A DNA stretch of 64,000 nt from Telopea speciosissima (lineage: Eukaryota; Streptophyta; Magnoliopsida; Proteales; Proteaceae): contig NC_057919.1 in NCBI RefSeq assembly GCF_018873765.1, positions 20,996,698-21,060,697 of the forward strand. Reading direction: 5' to 3'. Shown here piece after piece: positions 32,321-43,800 of the stretch. Every line of letters begins with the position of its first letter. Position 1 is the stretch's first letter. The notes below the pieces were generated by a model. That model saw only the letters and a program-made list of their open reading frames with translations. It was not told the origin of the DNA and ran no database searches. The position numbers and the translations under genes are program-made.

Positions 32321-33582
32321 AAAATTACACAATGACCTCCTAAGGTTTGTCTTAAATACAGTGCGATTTCTTGTATTTTTAAAATATACATCCGATAAAT
32401 GAACGATGTTAAATATAAAATTTAAATGACAATTTTGCCTTTCAATTAAAATAATTTTATTCTATTTTTTTATTTTTCTAACATTAAAAAATAGGATCAA
32501 CTACTATTTCTTTTTCTTCTTCTTCAACCACCGCTCCAACTTTGTTGAGCAAAATAGTCGCATCTCAGGGGATGCAATAGTATCTCTAGGTCCTTGGGGA
32601 AAGAACTAAACAAGCGAAGAAGGCAAAGAGCTGAAAAAAGGGAAATCTCAAGACAAGAAAAATAAACAAGAGACAAATGGTGCAGATCCGCCCACATCTG
32701 AAAATGAAGTTGTGAAATAAAATAATGGAAAGGATGATGCGATGGGGATAAACTAAACTAAAAAACGGGAATCTGACAGTCAAAAGGAGAACATGCTGCC
32801 GATTTCAGTTTCTTCATGGGATTAAAATAAAAAAAGAAGATAAAGGTTGGAGAAATGAAATATGAGATGGGCGGTGCAAGTAGAGTTGTTGCAGAGATGA
32901 GAATAACAGAAGCTGCGCAGAGATCACGCAAGATGAAGAATAAATTTTTTTTTAGTCAAAAGCGGAGTGCCTTGGTTTGAGCAGAGACTTGGGTCTGCAA
33001 TGCCGTTGTACATCGCTCACTGGAATACCGTCAAATCCTGAAAGCATCAGGTAAATTGCAGGCCGGAGTTAATCACCAAGTTTCAGTGGAGGGTCGAACG
33101 CAAGTTGAAGATGGCACTCAGTATTGCCCTAAATCTATAGAATTTTGCTCAAATCTCTGTGATTTGCCATCGCCCACCCCTTCTCTCTCTCCCCTGCTAT
33201 CTCCCACTCTCCTTCCAACCTGTTCGCGGTTCGGTAACTCCGAAGCAGTCAAAGGTTGAAACTGGGTTACATCTATACTCCATTATATCATTAGAAGATT
33301 AAGCAACCTTATATAAATAGCCCTTGTGGTGGGGCGGTGGTTGAAGAAGAAGAAGAGGTGGTCGGAGGTTGCAGACCGTCTTTGGGCTGAAATCTTGAAG
33401 GGTATATTTGTCATTTTAAGGCATCATTGCATCACATGTCAGCAATTAACGGGAATGTTTTAACGAGTGGGGCTGAGTGTAATAAGTATTCTAAATTTAG
33501 GAGGTTAGGATATATATTTTAAAAATATAGGGGGTTGTATTATATTTATGGCAAACCTTAGGGGTCACCGTGTAATTTTCCC
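32321..33582. mobile_element. TIR DNA element, 1262 bp, perfect 9-bp TSD
   Basis: Left end AAAATTACACAATGACCTCC, then 'taaggtttg...aaata...gtatttttaaaatatacatcc' and right end, inverted, GGGAAAATTACACGGTGACCCC, then 'taaggtttgccataaata...tatttttaaaatatatatcc': TIRs of at least 80 bp. Flanked by exact AATGAAGAA (32312-32320, 33583-33591). The 9-bp duplication and long TIRs are those of the Mutator superfamily. The interior has no transposase; it contains unmatched sequence with short open frames only, so it is a non-autonomous element that may carry captured DNA. Confidence 0.88.
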
Positions 33583-33591
33583 AATGAAGAA

Positions 33592-34082
33592 TCTCATTTA
33601 TATATTAGAATTTACAAGAAAAAAGTTACAAGGAAACTGAAGACATCTGAAACACAATTCTTTGGGAGGAGAACAAGAAGTAACAAAATATAAATTAATT
33701 AAGTGACCCAATGTCAGATTAACAACAAACAACAAAAGAGAAAACAAAGGAAAGGGAAGGAGGAAACCTTTCTGTTTGGTTTTTTTGGGGGGTGGGAAGA
33801 AAGAAACCATTTAACAAAAAAAAAAAAAAAATTTTAAGAAAAAAAAAAAAAACAAACTTGAAAGAATATGGTAAACGCTTCACGCACCCCTCCGTGTCAC
33901 ACTCTCGCTCACATTCTGTGTAGGCTACTGCAACCGGCAACCCACACAACCCTCTGAGAAAAGAAAACAAAAAGATAGCTTTCGGCTTTCTTCCCTCTTT
34001 TTTCTCTCTCTTTCCCTCACTCTCTCTCTCACTCTTTTTCTCTCGCTCTCTTTCTCTCTCTCTCTCAAAGTTGAAATCTTTT
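33592..34082. other. 3' flank of the DUF7870-type gene
   Basis: Non-coding stretch directly downstream of the minus-strand gene: A-rich runs at 33818-33852 and a long (CT)n-like tract at 34001-34066 (GA-rich in the transcript), probably within its 3' UTR. No other gene seen. Confidence 0.5.
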
Positions 34083-35306
34083 TCAACCCCACCATTGATG
34101 CACTGCAACTCCTTCGTCCCTCAACCTTCCATAGAGAGCCAAACACTCCCAATACGCCCTCTTGCTCTTGTTCTTCCTCCCTCCCAGCCCCTGGTGTTTG
34201 CATTCCATAAACAACTCATCCACCAAATAGATTGCTCTGTTCTTCACCATCTCTTCCACTATCTCTGCTTCTGCCTTCATCACCACATACTCCTCTTCCT
34301 TCACATTCTTGGTCAACCAATCTGACATGCTCATCTGTGGACCTGACTCCCTTGATACACCTTCGTTCACAGTCTCTATCTTATACATCTCGAAATCTCG
34401 ATTCCTTGTTGGGTAGTTCTGTGCGAACCATCTTGGGCTGCCATTGTCGTCTTTGTCTGGTAAGCCAACATCGATGAAGACACGACGAGGGTACTCTTCT
34501 AGAGAATCACCTATGAGATCAGGAAGGTATTTGGTCCTTTTCAAGTATTTCTTGATCTTCTTCACTGAAGAAGCTCGTGGTGGTTCGAGCAGCACGTCTT
34601 CCAGGCCTTTCAATGCTGCTTTCTTGGCTTCCGATGACAATCCGAAGAGTCTCCTCTTTATCGGTGAATTGGTCTGAGCAGGGCTGATCTTCTTCATCGC
34701 CAAGACCGTGGATTCGAACTCTCTGAGATATACGATTTTGTAGTTCGAGGGCCTGTGGAAAGCATTCGAGGCGTCGTTGCTCATTTGAATGGCAACGATT
34801 CCGCCGGTTTTGAGGATTCGGTCGATGAATTCGGTAGCACCGAATTCAGACGCGAAAACGAAATCAAATGTGCCAGCAGAGATCGAGCTCTGCTGCTCTG
34901 CATCGGATTCAGAGATGAGATCCATCTCGTGATGGGAATTCAGGATCTGTGCCTCATCGACATCGCCTCGGCGACTCAGAAAGAGGGCTTTGTCGCCCGA
35001 TTTGAAGAGGCCCTCGTTGGTTAAGTCCCGAAGGATCACAGGCAACAATGGTTCACCATGAATACGGGCCTCAGAGGTAGCAGCAGTGTAAGAGAAGGAC
35101 GGATCACCAATGACAAGAGATCCAAGCCAGGGGGTAAAGATAATGACCAACGCCAGAAGCACCGATCGAGCGATAATATTGAGAACCCTTAAATTGGGTA
35201 GCTTAATTATGAGCTGCTTATCGAGAATAACAGTGATTCCCTCTCTGTGCAGTTGTTTGAACCTGCTCTGGTTCTTGGGGGATCGAAATCCTGGAGCCAA
35301 CCCCAT
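34083..35306 (-). CDS. Membrane-anchored methyltransferase-like protein (DUF7870 / At3g53400-At5g03190 type)
   Basis: A single-exon 407-residue protein read on the minus strand from ATG 35304-35306. A basic N-terminus precedes one hydrophobic helix (about residues 45-68, 'ARSVLLALVIIFTPWLGSLVI'), giving a type II membrane topology likely in the Golgi/ER. The luminal part has 'FDFVFASEFGATEFIDRILKTGGIVAIQM', a Rossmann methyltransferase-like strand order, then 'RRVFIDVGLPDKDDNGSPRWF', an FkbM-like SAM-binding motif, and a conserved C-terminus with 'YLVDELFMEC...RAYWECLALYGRLRDEGVAVHQWWG'. No experimental function is known to me for the family; methyltransferase activity is inferred from fold motifs. 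From memory, the Arabidopsis homologues are annotated as genes with a conserved peptide uORF (CPuORF46/47), which fits the uORF found upstream here. Confidence 0.88.
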   Translation of the reverse strand: MGLAPGFRSPKNQSRFKQLHREGITVILDKQLIIKLPNLRVLNIIARSVLLALVIIFTPWLGSLVIGDPSFSYTAATSEARIHGEPLLPVILRDLTNEGLFKSGDKALFLSRRGDVDEAQILNSHHEMDLISESDAEQQSSISAGTFDFVFASEFGATEFIDRILKTGGIVAIQMSNDASNAFHRPSNYKIVYLREFESTVLAMKKISPAQTNSPIKRRLFGLSSEAKKAALKGLEDVLLEPPRASSVKKIKKYLKRTKYLPDLIGDSLEEYPRRVFIDVGLPDKDDNGSPRWFAQNYPTRNRDFEMYKIETVNEGVSRESGPQMSMSDWLTKNVKEEEYVVMKAEAEIVEEMVKNRAIYLVDELFMECKHQGLGGRKNKSKRAYWECLALYGRLRDEGVAVHQWWG

Positions 35307-35470
35307 TTCTTCTTCTTCTTCTTTGAATTTCTACTTCAAATGTGGAGGATTTGAGGGAGGGAAGAACAAAAATGTCACAGGCTTGCTAAGTATATGGATT
35401 ATTGGTTTTTTTACAACACACACGATAATCACAGAGAAAGAAAGAAAGAAAAGGGAGAGATGATACAGAC

Positions 35471-35565
35471 GAGAGGAGAGGGAGGGGAAACCAGCGAGTG
35501 CAAAACCTGGCAGCGGTAAGAGGAGAAGGAGGGGAAACTAGCGAGTGCAAAACCTGGCAGCGGTA
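35471..35565. repeat. 47-bp tandem duplication in the leader of the DUF7870-type gene
   Basis: 'aggggaaaccagcgagtgcaaaacctggcagcggta' at 35483-35518 repeats as 'aggggaaactagcgag...cggta' at 35530-35565, offset 47 bp with one clear mismatch in the core (c/t) that turns the uORF stop (TAG on the minus strand) into TGG in the downstream copy. The duplication copies the last codons and stop of the upstream peptide frame. Confidence 0.85.
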
Positions 35566-35648
35566 TGGTTTCCACCCACGAGGGCTACACGGGTGCTTCG
35601 GATTCTTGACCAGAGGAGCATTAACTGCCTAAGCCTCTGCACCTCCAT
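35538..35648 (-). CDS. Upstream ORF peptide, 36 aa, probable conserved-peptide uORF
   Basis: On the minus strand ATG 35646-35648 opens a 36-codon frame ending in TAG at 35538-35540, 231 nt upstream of the main start. It reads MEVQRLRQLMLLWSRIRS through codon 18, continues TRVALVGGNHTAARFCTR, then stops. No other ATG on that strand lies between this stop and the main ATG, and the uORF is in the same frame as the main CDS, separated only by its stop. A short basic peptide with a distinctive C-terminus is what stalling-type conserved uORFs look like. Homologues of the main protein are known as CPuORF genes (recalled, not checked). It probably tunes translation of the downstream gene, perhaps in response to a metabolite; the trigger is unknown. 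Confidence 0.72.
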   Translation of the reverse strand: MEVQRLRQLMLLWSRIRSTRVALVGGNHTAARFCTR

Positions 35649-35649
35649 G

Positions 35650-37719
35650 GTTCCTCACTAAACGGCCCCAGATCGACTGGATTTTTCTAAACACCCATCT
35701 AGTTTTTCTTCCTTTTTCTTTAGCGGATCATTGGAAACCCGTGTGTGGCTTCGATCTGTGAATAGGAAGAAGAACCATGCGAGGCCGATGGGAAGAGAGA
35801 ACGATGAAGGGGGTCAATTTTATAGCCTTTCTTCTTCTCTTTTTGTTGTGAAAAGGTTTGGGACGAGGGGTGATGTGAGAGAGAGGGGGAGAATTATTGA
35901 TTGCTGAACTAAAATTCAGTTGGAATGAGAGGAGAAATGTGAGCTGTTTGGGTTTGGTGTTTTGGGGACGAGCGAAGGAGAGGCACTGCTTCATTAACGG
36001 TTCCACGAGCAATAAGTTTCACCTTTGATTGGGTTTCTTTAGTGGTTACAGCTTCCTACACCACAGAAAGAGAGAGAGAGAGAGAGGTGTGAATCTTGAG
36101 CGGAAGCCAATGATTTGGGCTGTGTTTGACATGCATTGTAGGTCGATTTTAGATAATAAAAATAACTATTTTTATCATTCGCAATGTGAATATTCTCCAA
36201 CAATAAAACAATTATTTTTATCATTCAAGGATGCGAAATCAACTTGGAATACATAACAAACACTATTTTGATCTATCCAACAGCCAGGTAAAACTAGAAA
36301 TGAGGAGAAGATCTCACAATGACCATTGTATATAAGATCTGTGCAAAGGTTATGGTTTTTCTGCCACATTGCAATACAATATTTCGGATACCTACTGTGT
36401 AGGAGCAACTATTTCGGTATTTCCACTTCTAATTTAGCTAGTTTGCCCAGTCTTACCAAATTGGTAGAAATCAAAACCAAATCAAACCGATCGAATCCAC
36501 CAATTGAACCTACAAAAATTTGGGCCTGGACCCATAGTAACCCAATAAGAAATTGAAACCTCCAAAAAATTAGAATTTTCTCATTGATTTCCTTATTTAT
36601 ACATGTCAAAGTGAAATTGGACCAGATCAAACCTGATAGTAGCCCGATAACAAAAATCGATAAGAAACTGAACCAAAACAAAATCGATTGAAACCAAAAC
36701 TTCTTAATGGTTTTGATTTTTATTAAGATGCCAAGTTGACAACAACCTTCACTTTACTTTTAATGTTTAATTAGGTTTTCTCTTGATTCAATTCTTCTTT
36801 GATACATGACTATCTACCTGAATACTTGGGATTGTACAAATTCTTTTAAAATCATAAATATATTAGTAATCCACAGACATCATCTCAATGTTAATCTCAT
36901 CAGTAAACCTAATATAGAATAGTTAGACACTCATACATCAACAAAGTTATGGTAAAGTGTATATCCACCATTCTACGGTCCTAAAAGTCGTTTAACCTTT
37001 TGGGATTGGTGTGTGGTTTGTGTGATTACACTTTCATCAAAAAAAAAATAAAAAAGAAGTTATGGTAAGATTAATCACATGTCATATTTCAAAATCAAGA
37101 TCAGTCATTTTACACTCTTTGATTCTGCATGCAACCATTGACCCTCTTTATAGTTCATATTATCTTAATGTGAATCCATTTAACAATCTTAAAATTTCAA
37201 TGCTTTATTTACCACCTAATTAATATTTAGGAGTAACTCCAATATATGATAAATTGTAAGAAATCGTTTGATGTGACATGAACATATGCAACAAGGCATT
37301 TGAAAGCTATGATATGAAAGAATGATTAGATTTAGATTGAAATGACTAAAATAGCCACACCCAAAATGGTCTATGGTGAAGAAAGAGATGAATAACTTAT
37401 GATTTTAATGTTTTCCATGTAGGTTCTTTTTGTCTTAAAATTTTGAGGCCCTGCAACATACTGCATGGGAGATATTTTGCGCCTCCAACTAAATCTCTAT
37501 ACTTGGGTCCCTTCCTCTGGAATCTGGACTTTTAAAGCATAAGAAAACAAAACGGTTGAAATGACCCTTTTGGTAAAAACAATTGGGAGTTGGGACCGTT
37601 GAGTAAATGATTGAATTATGCAGCTCTAAAATTGACATTTTCTTAAAATGGCCAAATCAGCAACCTTCATGGCAAATTAAACCATCCCCCATGTTTAAAG
37701 CTTTAATAATGGTTTGAGG
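35650..37719. other. Promoter side of the DUF7870-type gene and intergenic DNA
   Basis: The minus-strand gene's leader and promoter must lie in 35650-36100; a (GA)n tract at 36066-36087 (CT-rich on the gene strand) fits a plant core promoter or 5' UTR. No clear TATA box. From 36100 on, AT-rich sequence without a gene. Confidence 0.45.
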
Positions 37720-38100
37720 TATGGGTATCAAATTGCCCGATAAGATTGATATTGTACGGTTTTGAAGGTGACCGATATTGATATATGAACGTTAATGTAT
37801 CGATAAAAGGATACCGACAAGGGTTGAAATAATAATAAAAAAACTAATTTTTTAAGAAAAACCAAGTGTAAATTTGTTCGATACAACCAATCTATGCCGA
37901 TATTGTATTGATATTGTATTAGTTTGGAAGGTGACTAATTTAAGATAGATTACAAAGAAAATTACTAGGAATCGGTCGATTTGGGTCCGATTCTGATTCA
38001 ATTAACAACGATTAGGAACATGAAAATCAGGATCGGTGAGCCGTGTCCGATCTAAATCGGTCGACTCACCGATCCGATTCCCGATTTTAAAACAATCAAT
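37720..38100. repeat. Dispersed 'GATCGG' repeats
   Basis: Two blocks: 'gaccgatattgatatatgaac' to 'atgccgatattgtattg' and 'aatcggtcgatttgggtccgattctg' to 'aaatcggtcgactcaccgatccgattcccgatt'. Same degenerate family as at 7.6, 13.7, 18.0 and 20.5 kb. Confidence 0.5.
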
Positions 38101-39239
38101 ACACACGTGTATTTACAATGCAGATGTCTTTTCTCCAGTGAAATATTCTAATTCCATGACATGATCTATAAAGCCAATCCCACATCTCCATCAATCAATC
38201 AATCTCTTCAAATATAATAAGCCAATTTGAACACTGTAGAGTTGTAAACGGCACTCTATAATTGAGTGGGCCGCCAGGCCCACACTGTTTTCGGGTGTTT
38301 GGGCTTTCTCAATGCGCCTAATTTGGCCTCTCTACTCTGAACAGACACGTGGGTCTCATACTTTCTGGAAGGATTTTCCGTTTCTTTTGTTTTATTTTGT
38401 TTTTGGTTTTGTGGGGTGGGGTGGGGTGGGGGTTTGAAAACAAAATATCATAAAGTAGATTCGTTTTTCTACTTGTGCTAACCATTTTTGGATTGCATTC
38501 TAGGTTGATTTCACATTCTCAAGTTATAAAAAACAATAATTATTATTATTTAAAAATGGAAAATTGATCTATAATACATTCCAAGAATGCATTTCAAACA
38601 CAACTCTAGTTAATTTACAAGCTATTGAGTACTCGATAACATTTCTTTATCATTTTTAATAAAAAATTATTATTTTAAAAGTCTTGAAGAACTGATATAT
38701 ATTATACAAATGACTAGAAAGATCCCAATGCCAATACTGTCGCCCACGCTCCTTAAACCAAGATATTTAAAACCTCACAATCAAACCAAACCTCTACTTC
38801 TTCCCACCCTTGCCCTTTAGGACTTTGAAGTACTTGGTAAAGACCTCGATCTAGCTTCCAACTCTTGTTTGCATTTTGCAATACCATGCTCTATAGAAGC
38901 TGCAAAGAAACATGAATTATGAAATAACAAGGAGGTCCATCCTGCATCTCCTGTGCGTGGGTCCAAACTACCATCACAAATTAATACCGGCTTTTCCCTT
39001 GTTTAAAGTTCTTAATATTCAAATAGAGTCAAACCTCTCTCCTCCATTGAAGGAGAGATCGTCTACGGTAAAGAGCATAATCATAAAACTAACAAAAAAT
39101 TCTAAACATAAAAACATAGGGATCATGTTTAGAACCAGAGAACAGAAGTCTATCTTGGTGCATCCACACAAAGTAAGAAGTAATAGCCAAGATGGAAAAG
39201 ACCATCTTACACTCAAATTTGGAAAAGGTTAAAATTGGA
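38101..39239. other. Intergenic, no gene seen
   Basis: No supported gene. A short G tract 'gtggggtggggtggggtggggg' (38411-38432) could form a G-quadruplex. Confidence 0.4.
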
Positions 39240-39960
39240 GATTAACAATTGAAATAGAGGGAGCCTGAAAGGAACCATCGGTGGCCTTGGCTATATATTA
39301 AAGACCTAATGTATATAAGTGATAGGTCTCTAGATATTATCTTCACTACTTTTAAAGATAACTTATGCTTAGCTGTAGCTCTTAACCTTGCGTCTTATGC
39401 GCAAAACAAACACTATGTATTCTACCAAAGTTTTCAAGTAACTTTCCTTTATGTTTTCATCAAACAAAACAATTGAAATCGAGGGAGCCTGAAATTGTTC
39501 GGTCATCAACCCCAATGGTTCTGCAACATAGAAATGTTTGGTAAAGTCACACGAAAGAAACAAGTGCCAATTTGTTTCAATTCATTTTTACAAAACATAT
39601 AGACTAAAATCATCTTGCAAATCTCGTGGTAACTTCATTTTAGTAGGAATACCTCCAGCAAGCAACCTCCCTAAGAAAGAAAAAAAAATAATAAAATTGG
39701 GATGAATATTAGAAGACCACATCATCCTCCAGGCACAATTAAACTCAAAGTTACCCCATGGAGAAACAAACTTTTTGATAAAACATATTTACACCAACTT
39801 TAGTTGAAAATTTCTCATTTTTTTTTTGTAAAGATGCAAACCTAGAAATCAAAGATAGAGTTTGTACACAACTCTCTTGTTTGATGATCTGAGATGGCAA
39901 TAGGACGATTGGAGTTTCATATGGTGTAAGCTTTGATGTTATCAACTGCAAGAGCGTAGG
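39240..39960 (-). mobile_element. Probable L1-type LINE remnant (zf-RVT region)
   Basis: On the minus strand 39560-39690 reads 'GRLLAGGIPTKMKLPRDL', like the '(G)(K/R)..(P)T...L' lead-in of the L1 zf-RVT domain, and 39730-39770 reads 'WGNFEFNCAWRMMW'. The block 'attgaaat(a/c)gagggagcctgaaa' occurs twice (39247 and 39474), so there is an internal duplication. Strongly decayed. Confidence 0.35.
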
Positions 39961-40358
39961 ACTACATATAGAGAATTGTGTTCCACAATATTACAGAAGG
40001 GTGTGGTATACTCTTTTTTTCCCAAATCTTATATTTATACATTGTTTTGTCACCATCAATCCTACTGAAGTACCAAAGGTGCGTTCTGCCTGGGAAGCAT
40101 CACAAGCGAAGTACTCTTGTAAAGAGAAAGAAAACAGCTAGTATATAAAACTAAAAGCCAGGCGTACAGGCGGATCGAATCATCAAATTCCTATTGAATC
40201 AGTTGGACGATCCCGTGATATGTGAACTGACTTTCACCAAAACTCATTGAACATGCTACTATGTTGGAGGAAGTGATCGAAGAGTAGACTACTGCATAAC
40301 TTAGAGGCAGATAGCAAACTTCAGTGAAAAGGTTTCATTGTCAGGATCATGCCTCCCT

Positions 40359-40546
40359 GCCCCGGGATCCGACTCCTCTATTTTCGCTTGCCGGGACTAT
40401 CATGCACTCCCACACACAAGCATGACAAAAAATACCACCTTACCCCCACCTAAGCGGGGGTAAGGTGGTATATTCCATCTTACTTGTGTGTGAAGTGCAC
40501 ACGACAATAAGAGCAAGCGAAAGTAGAGGAATCGAATTGCCCCGCC
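40359..40546. mobile_element. Foldback/hairpin MITE in the FKBP12 promoter region
   Basis: A palindrome of about 188 bp. The tip is perfect: ATACCACCTTACCCCC (40432-40447), an 8-nt loop, and GGGGGTAAGGTGGTAT (40456-40471). Outward the arms continue with mismatches ('cccacacacaagcatga' against 'cttacttgtgtgtg'; 'gactcctctattttcgcttgc' against 'gcaagcgaaagtagaggaatc'). Lies about 160 bp upstream of the FKBP12 TATA box. No target duplication identified. Confidence 0.8.
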
Positions 40547-40703
40547 ATCCGCTTTTAAGTGATAGGGTTTCAAACCTTAAAGTCAAATGTTGTTCGCAAT
40601 CTAGATTTAAAACTTCAAGACCGATACGGGACGCTGATCGGTATCCGATACCGATTCCTAAAACCCTGCCTCGGCAGCTCCACCCGTGAAGATTATAGCC
40701 AAA

Positions 40704-40713
40704 TATATAAATA
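40704..40713 (+). promoter_or_regulatory. TATA box of FKBP12
   Basis: TATATAAATA 142 bp upstream of the FKBP12 start codon; transcription would start near 40735-40745, giving a leader of about 115 nt. Confidence 0.65.
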
Positions 40714-40854
40714 CGGGGATTAGGGACACAGCGCGAGACAAGAGAAAGATTTGGTGGCTGGATCTGTTTCTTCTGAGAATTCTGATATCGAAGGTCGCGG
40801 GGAAGGGAGCGAAAATACAGTATCAACTATTAAAAGCTGCAGGGAGCCGAGGCT

Positions 40855-43800
40855 ATGGGAGTGGAGAAGCAACTGTTGAGGGCTGGAACTGGTCCCAAAC
40901 CTGTTCCTGGTCAGAACGTCACAGTCCACTGCACGGGATTTGGTTCGCATACCTCTCTCCCCGCCTTTGCATATTCTTCCCTTTTTTCCAGTCGATTTCA
41001 ATTTCCAATTTCGTATTTGTTGTCGCTGTTTAATAGTTTTCTTTCATAAGAAGCTCATTAAATATCCAATTTTTTTTGGGGTACGAACAGTCGGACATTA
41101 CTGCACAACTTAGTTCTTTATCTCTGTAGATCTTTCTTGTTAGAATGGGTAAAATCAGAGGCAGACCACCCATCATTGAATCGGGTTTGGGATTGGGAAT
41201 ACAGGGGATGAGTTGATAGTGTTCATAAGATGACGGTGAAGTAAAATAATGAAAACTTTCTTCATCGTTTCTCAGAAGATCACTGGCTGGAGATACCTAA
41301 CCAGCCAAATAAGACAACTTCATGTCACCTGGCTTTAGATCGTTTAATATTGTGTTCCTTACGACTTAATTTGTTACTAATGGGTCTCATTTCAACCTGT
41401 TCTGGGCTATGCATCCTCATCGGCTGATTTTCTTTAGCTTTTTTTGCTCAATGTAGGTAAAAACGGTGATCTCTCGCAGAAGTTTTGGAGGTTAGGAGTT
41501 TCTCGTCGTCTTCTCATCCAAAAAACAAATTACTTGCTTTCCCTATTCCCTTGGGTTTGTTTCTTATCTTTTTTTTTATTTTTGTATCTTAGCACAAAAG
41601 ATCCTGGGCAGAAGCCTTTCTCGTTTAAAATTGGCCAAGGGTCGGTTATCAAAGGTAACTATAAGAACTCTCTTTCTCCCCTGTGAGTGCCAATCAAAAA
41701 ATTTGATAATCAAAATTTGGTTTTTAGTTATTTTTTATGGGAGTTATGGAATTTTTAGATTTGAGAAAAATCCCAACATTAGAAAGTTGAAAATTTTACA
41801 TACCGCTGAAAATTTGTTCTTGAATGGGAGGGAGGTTGACTCTTTGTCCTTTTGGAATTTGATTTTCTAACTGTTTTTATTGGATTTAAATTTAGATTTG
41901 CTTATTTGTAAATAAAATAGCTTAAGTAAATGAAATAACAAATACAAATACATTTACTTAAATAATATTTGTTATAAATAAGGTGGTTAAAAAAAGGCAT
42001 CTTACACACCAAAAAAAAAAAGGTTTAGGTTGAAACTCCCATGTTTCGTCAAGTTTCGATTGGGATAAGTGAATTTATATAAGTGGTTCAAGTTGAAACT
42101 TGCGAAATTACCGAAAGATGACCGAAACATGTTGAAACTAGGTACAAAGTGGTATCACATTAATGTTTCTTCTCGGTTTCTTGCGAAACCGAGATTTAGA
42201 ACCATGCTCAGGGGACATCTGATTTTTGGTCAGATGTAGGGTACTTTGGCTGTTAGAAGACACAACTGTTTGATCTTGTTGTAAGACCAAATCACCAACC
42301 AAACCTCTCAGGCATAAAGCTTGTTTTACTGCTTTTGTTGTCGCCATGTACTTAGCTTCTGTGGTAGACAAGGCAACCGTAAACTGTAATGTTACATTCT
42401 AGCTAATGGCGCAAGTAGAGAGTGTGAAAACATAGCCCGTCTACACTAAGTAACAAGGAAGCTTGACTGAGCAAAGAAGTCAAGAAACGAAGCTGCTTCT
42501 CTAATAGCCCCGCTGAATAGGAGGGCAAAGGCTTTTTTGCTTTGTAAATCAATATATTAAAAAAAATGGGAGACAGAATGCTAACTGGTCGCGTTTGTTG
42601 CACAGATTCCATGCAACGTTGTTGCTAACCGTTGGATTGGAAATATCTATTACGGACTGTTGATATAATTAATTAAAGAAACAAATCCAAATTGTAATTA
42701 ATACGTATTCTAACCGTATGTGGAGAACTGTTTTAAAGGTAACAAATATCCTAAATTCTCTCTCTAAGACATCATCTTTTCGTATTTATCTCTCATTATC
42801 TCTCTCTTTCTCTCCATTAATTATCTTCTTTTTCTGAAAAAACCTTTGATGCATTAATTCTCTCTCTCTCTCTCTTGATTCTGTTGAGTTTTTTTCTGCA
42901 AAACAAAACTGTTTGTGTTCCATAACCTGAGAAGGATTGAACATCATTTTTATTCTTCCCTTTTCTTTTTTTGAAGGAAAAGGAATGTGGATCAGTTGGA
43001 ACTGTTGCCAAATTGTTTAAACCATCCAGCTAAATTTAAACATGGAACACCTCAATACTGAAAAAGCCAATACAAACCAGAAACTTGAATAGAGTTCACC
43101 GACATTGACCATCTTAGAGCAATCCTTAAAGATCTTCCAAAACCATCAGAATTTGAAGCTTTATTTCCCAAAAATTTACTAAACTTGTATCTTGCCAACT
43201 GCATCCTCATGTGACCATGTCATAGTCTCTGTTTCAGTTGCCACTGAAACACCAATGCTTGCAGTAGACCTTTCCTTCTTTCCTTACTTTACTCTAAATC
43301 ACTCTCTTTGAAGCATGTAAAATAAATAAACCTCAGTTACCTACCTAAGTAATTCTGTTATGATTCCTGTGGAAAACTTAAATAAAACTTGCTTTCATTT
43401 TTTACTTAACTAAATTTATTCCTCATTTGAGTTGGAGTTAATTGTAGCCTTGTGGGTGTTTGACATTCTTTGTACCTCCTCTTTTTCTTGTTCAGTTTTA
43501 GTTGGGTTTAAACAGTCCGGTAGGAGGCCCTTCACCAGATTTTGCAGAAAAAAACTCAACAGGTCTCCACATACGGTTAGAATACACATTGATTGCAATT
43601 GGGATTTGTTTCTTTATTTAATTATATCAATGGTATGTAATAGATATTTCCAATCCAACGGTTAGCAGCTATGCTGCGTGGAATCCGTGCAACAAACGTG
43701 ACCGGTTAGCGTTCTTTCTCCCAAAAAATATTTAGAGAGAGGGGGCTTCAAGTTCTTAGGAAGAGCCGTACGAGGCAGCTCACGTATGGTTCGGGAGCCA

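Noticed and set aside
35728-36012. 94-codon minus-strand frame upstream of the DUF7870-type gene
   Set aside because: No domain, low complexity, lies in the leader/promoter; the 36-codon frame closer to the CDS is the better uORF candidate.
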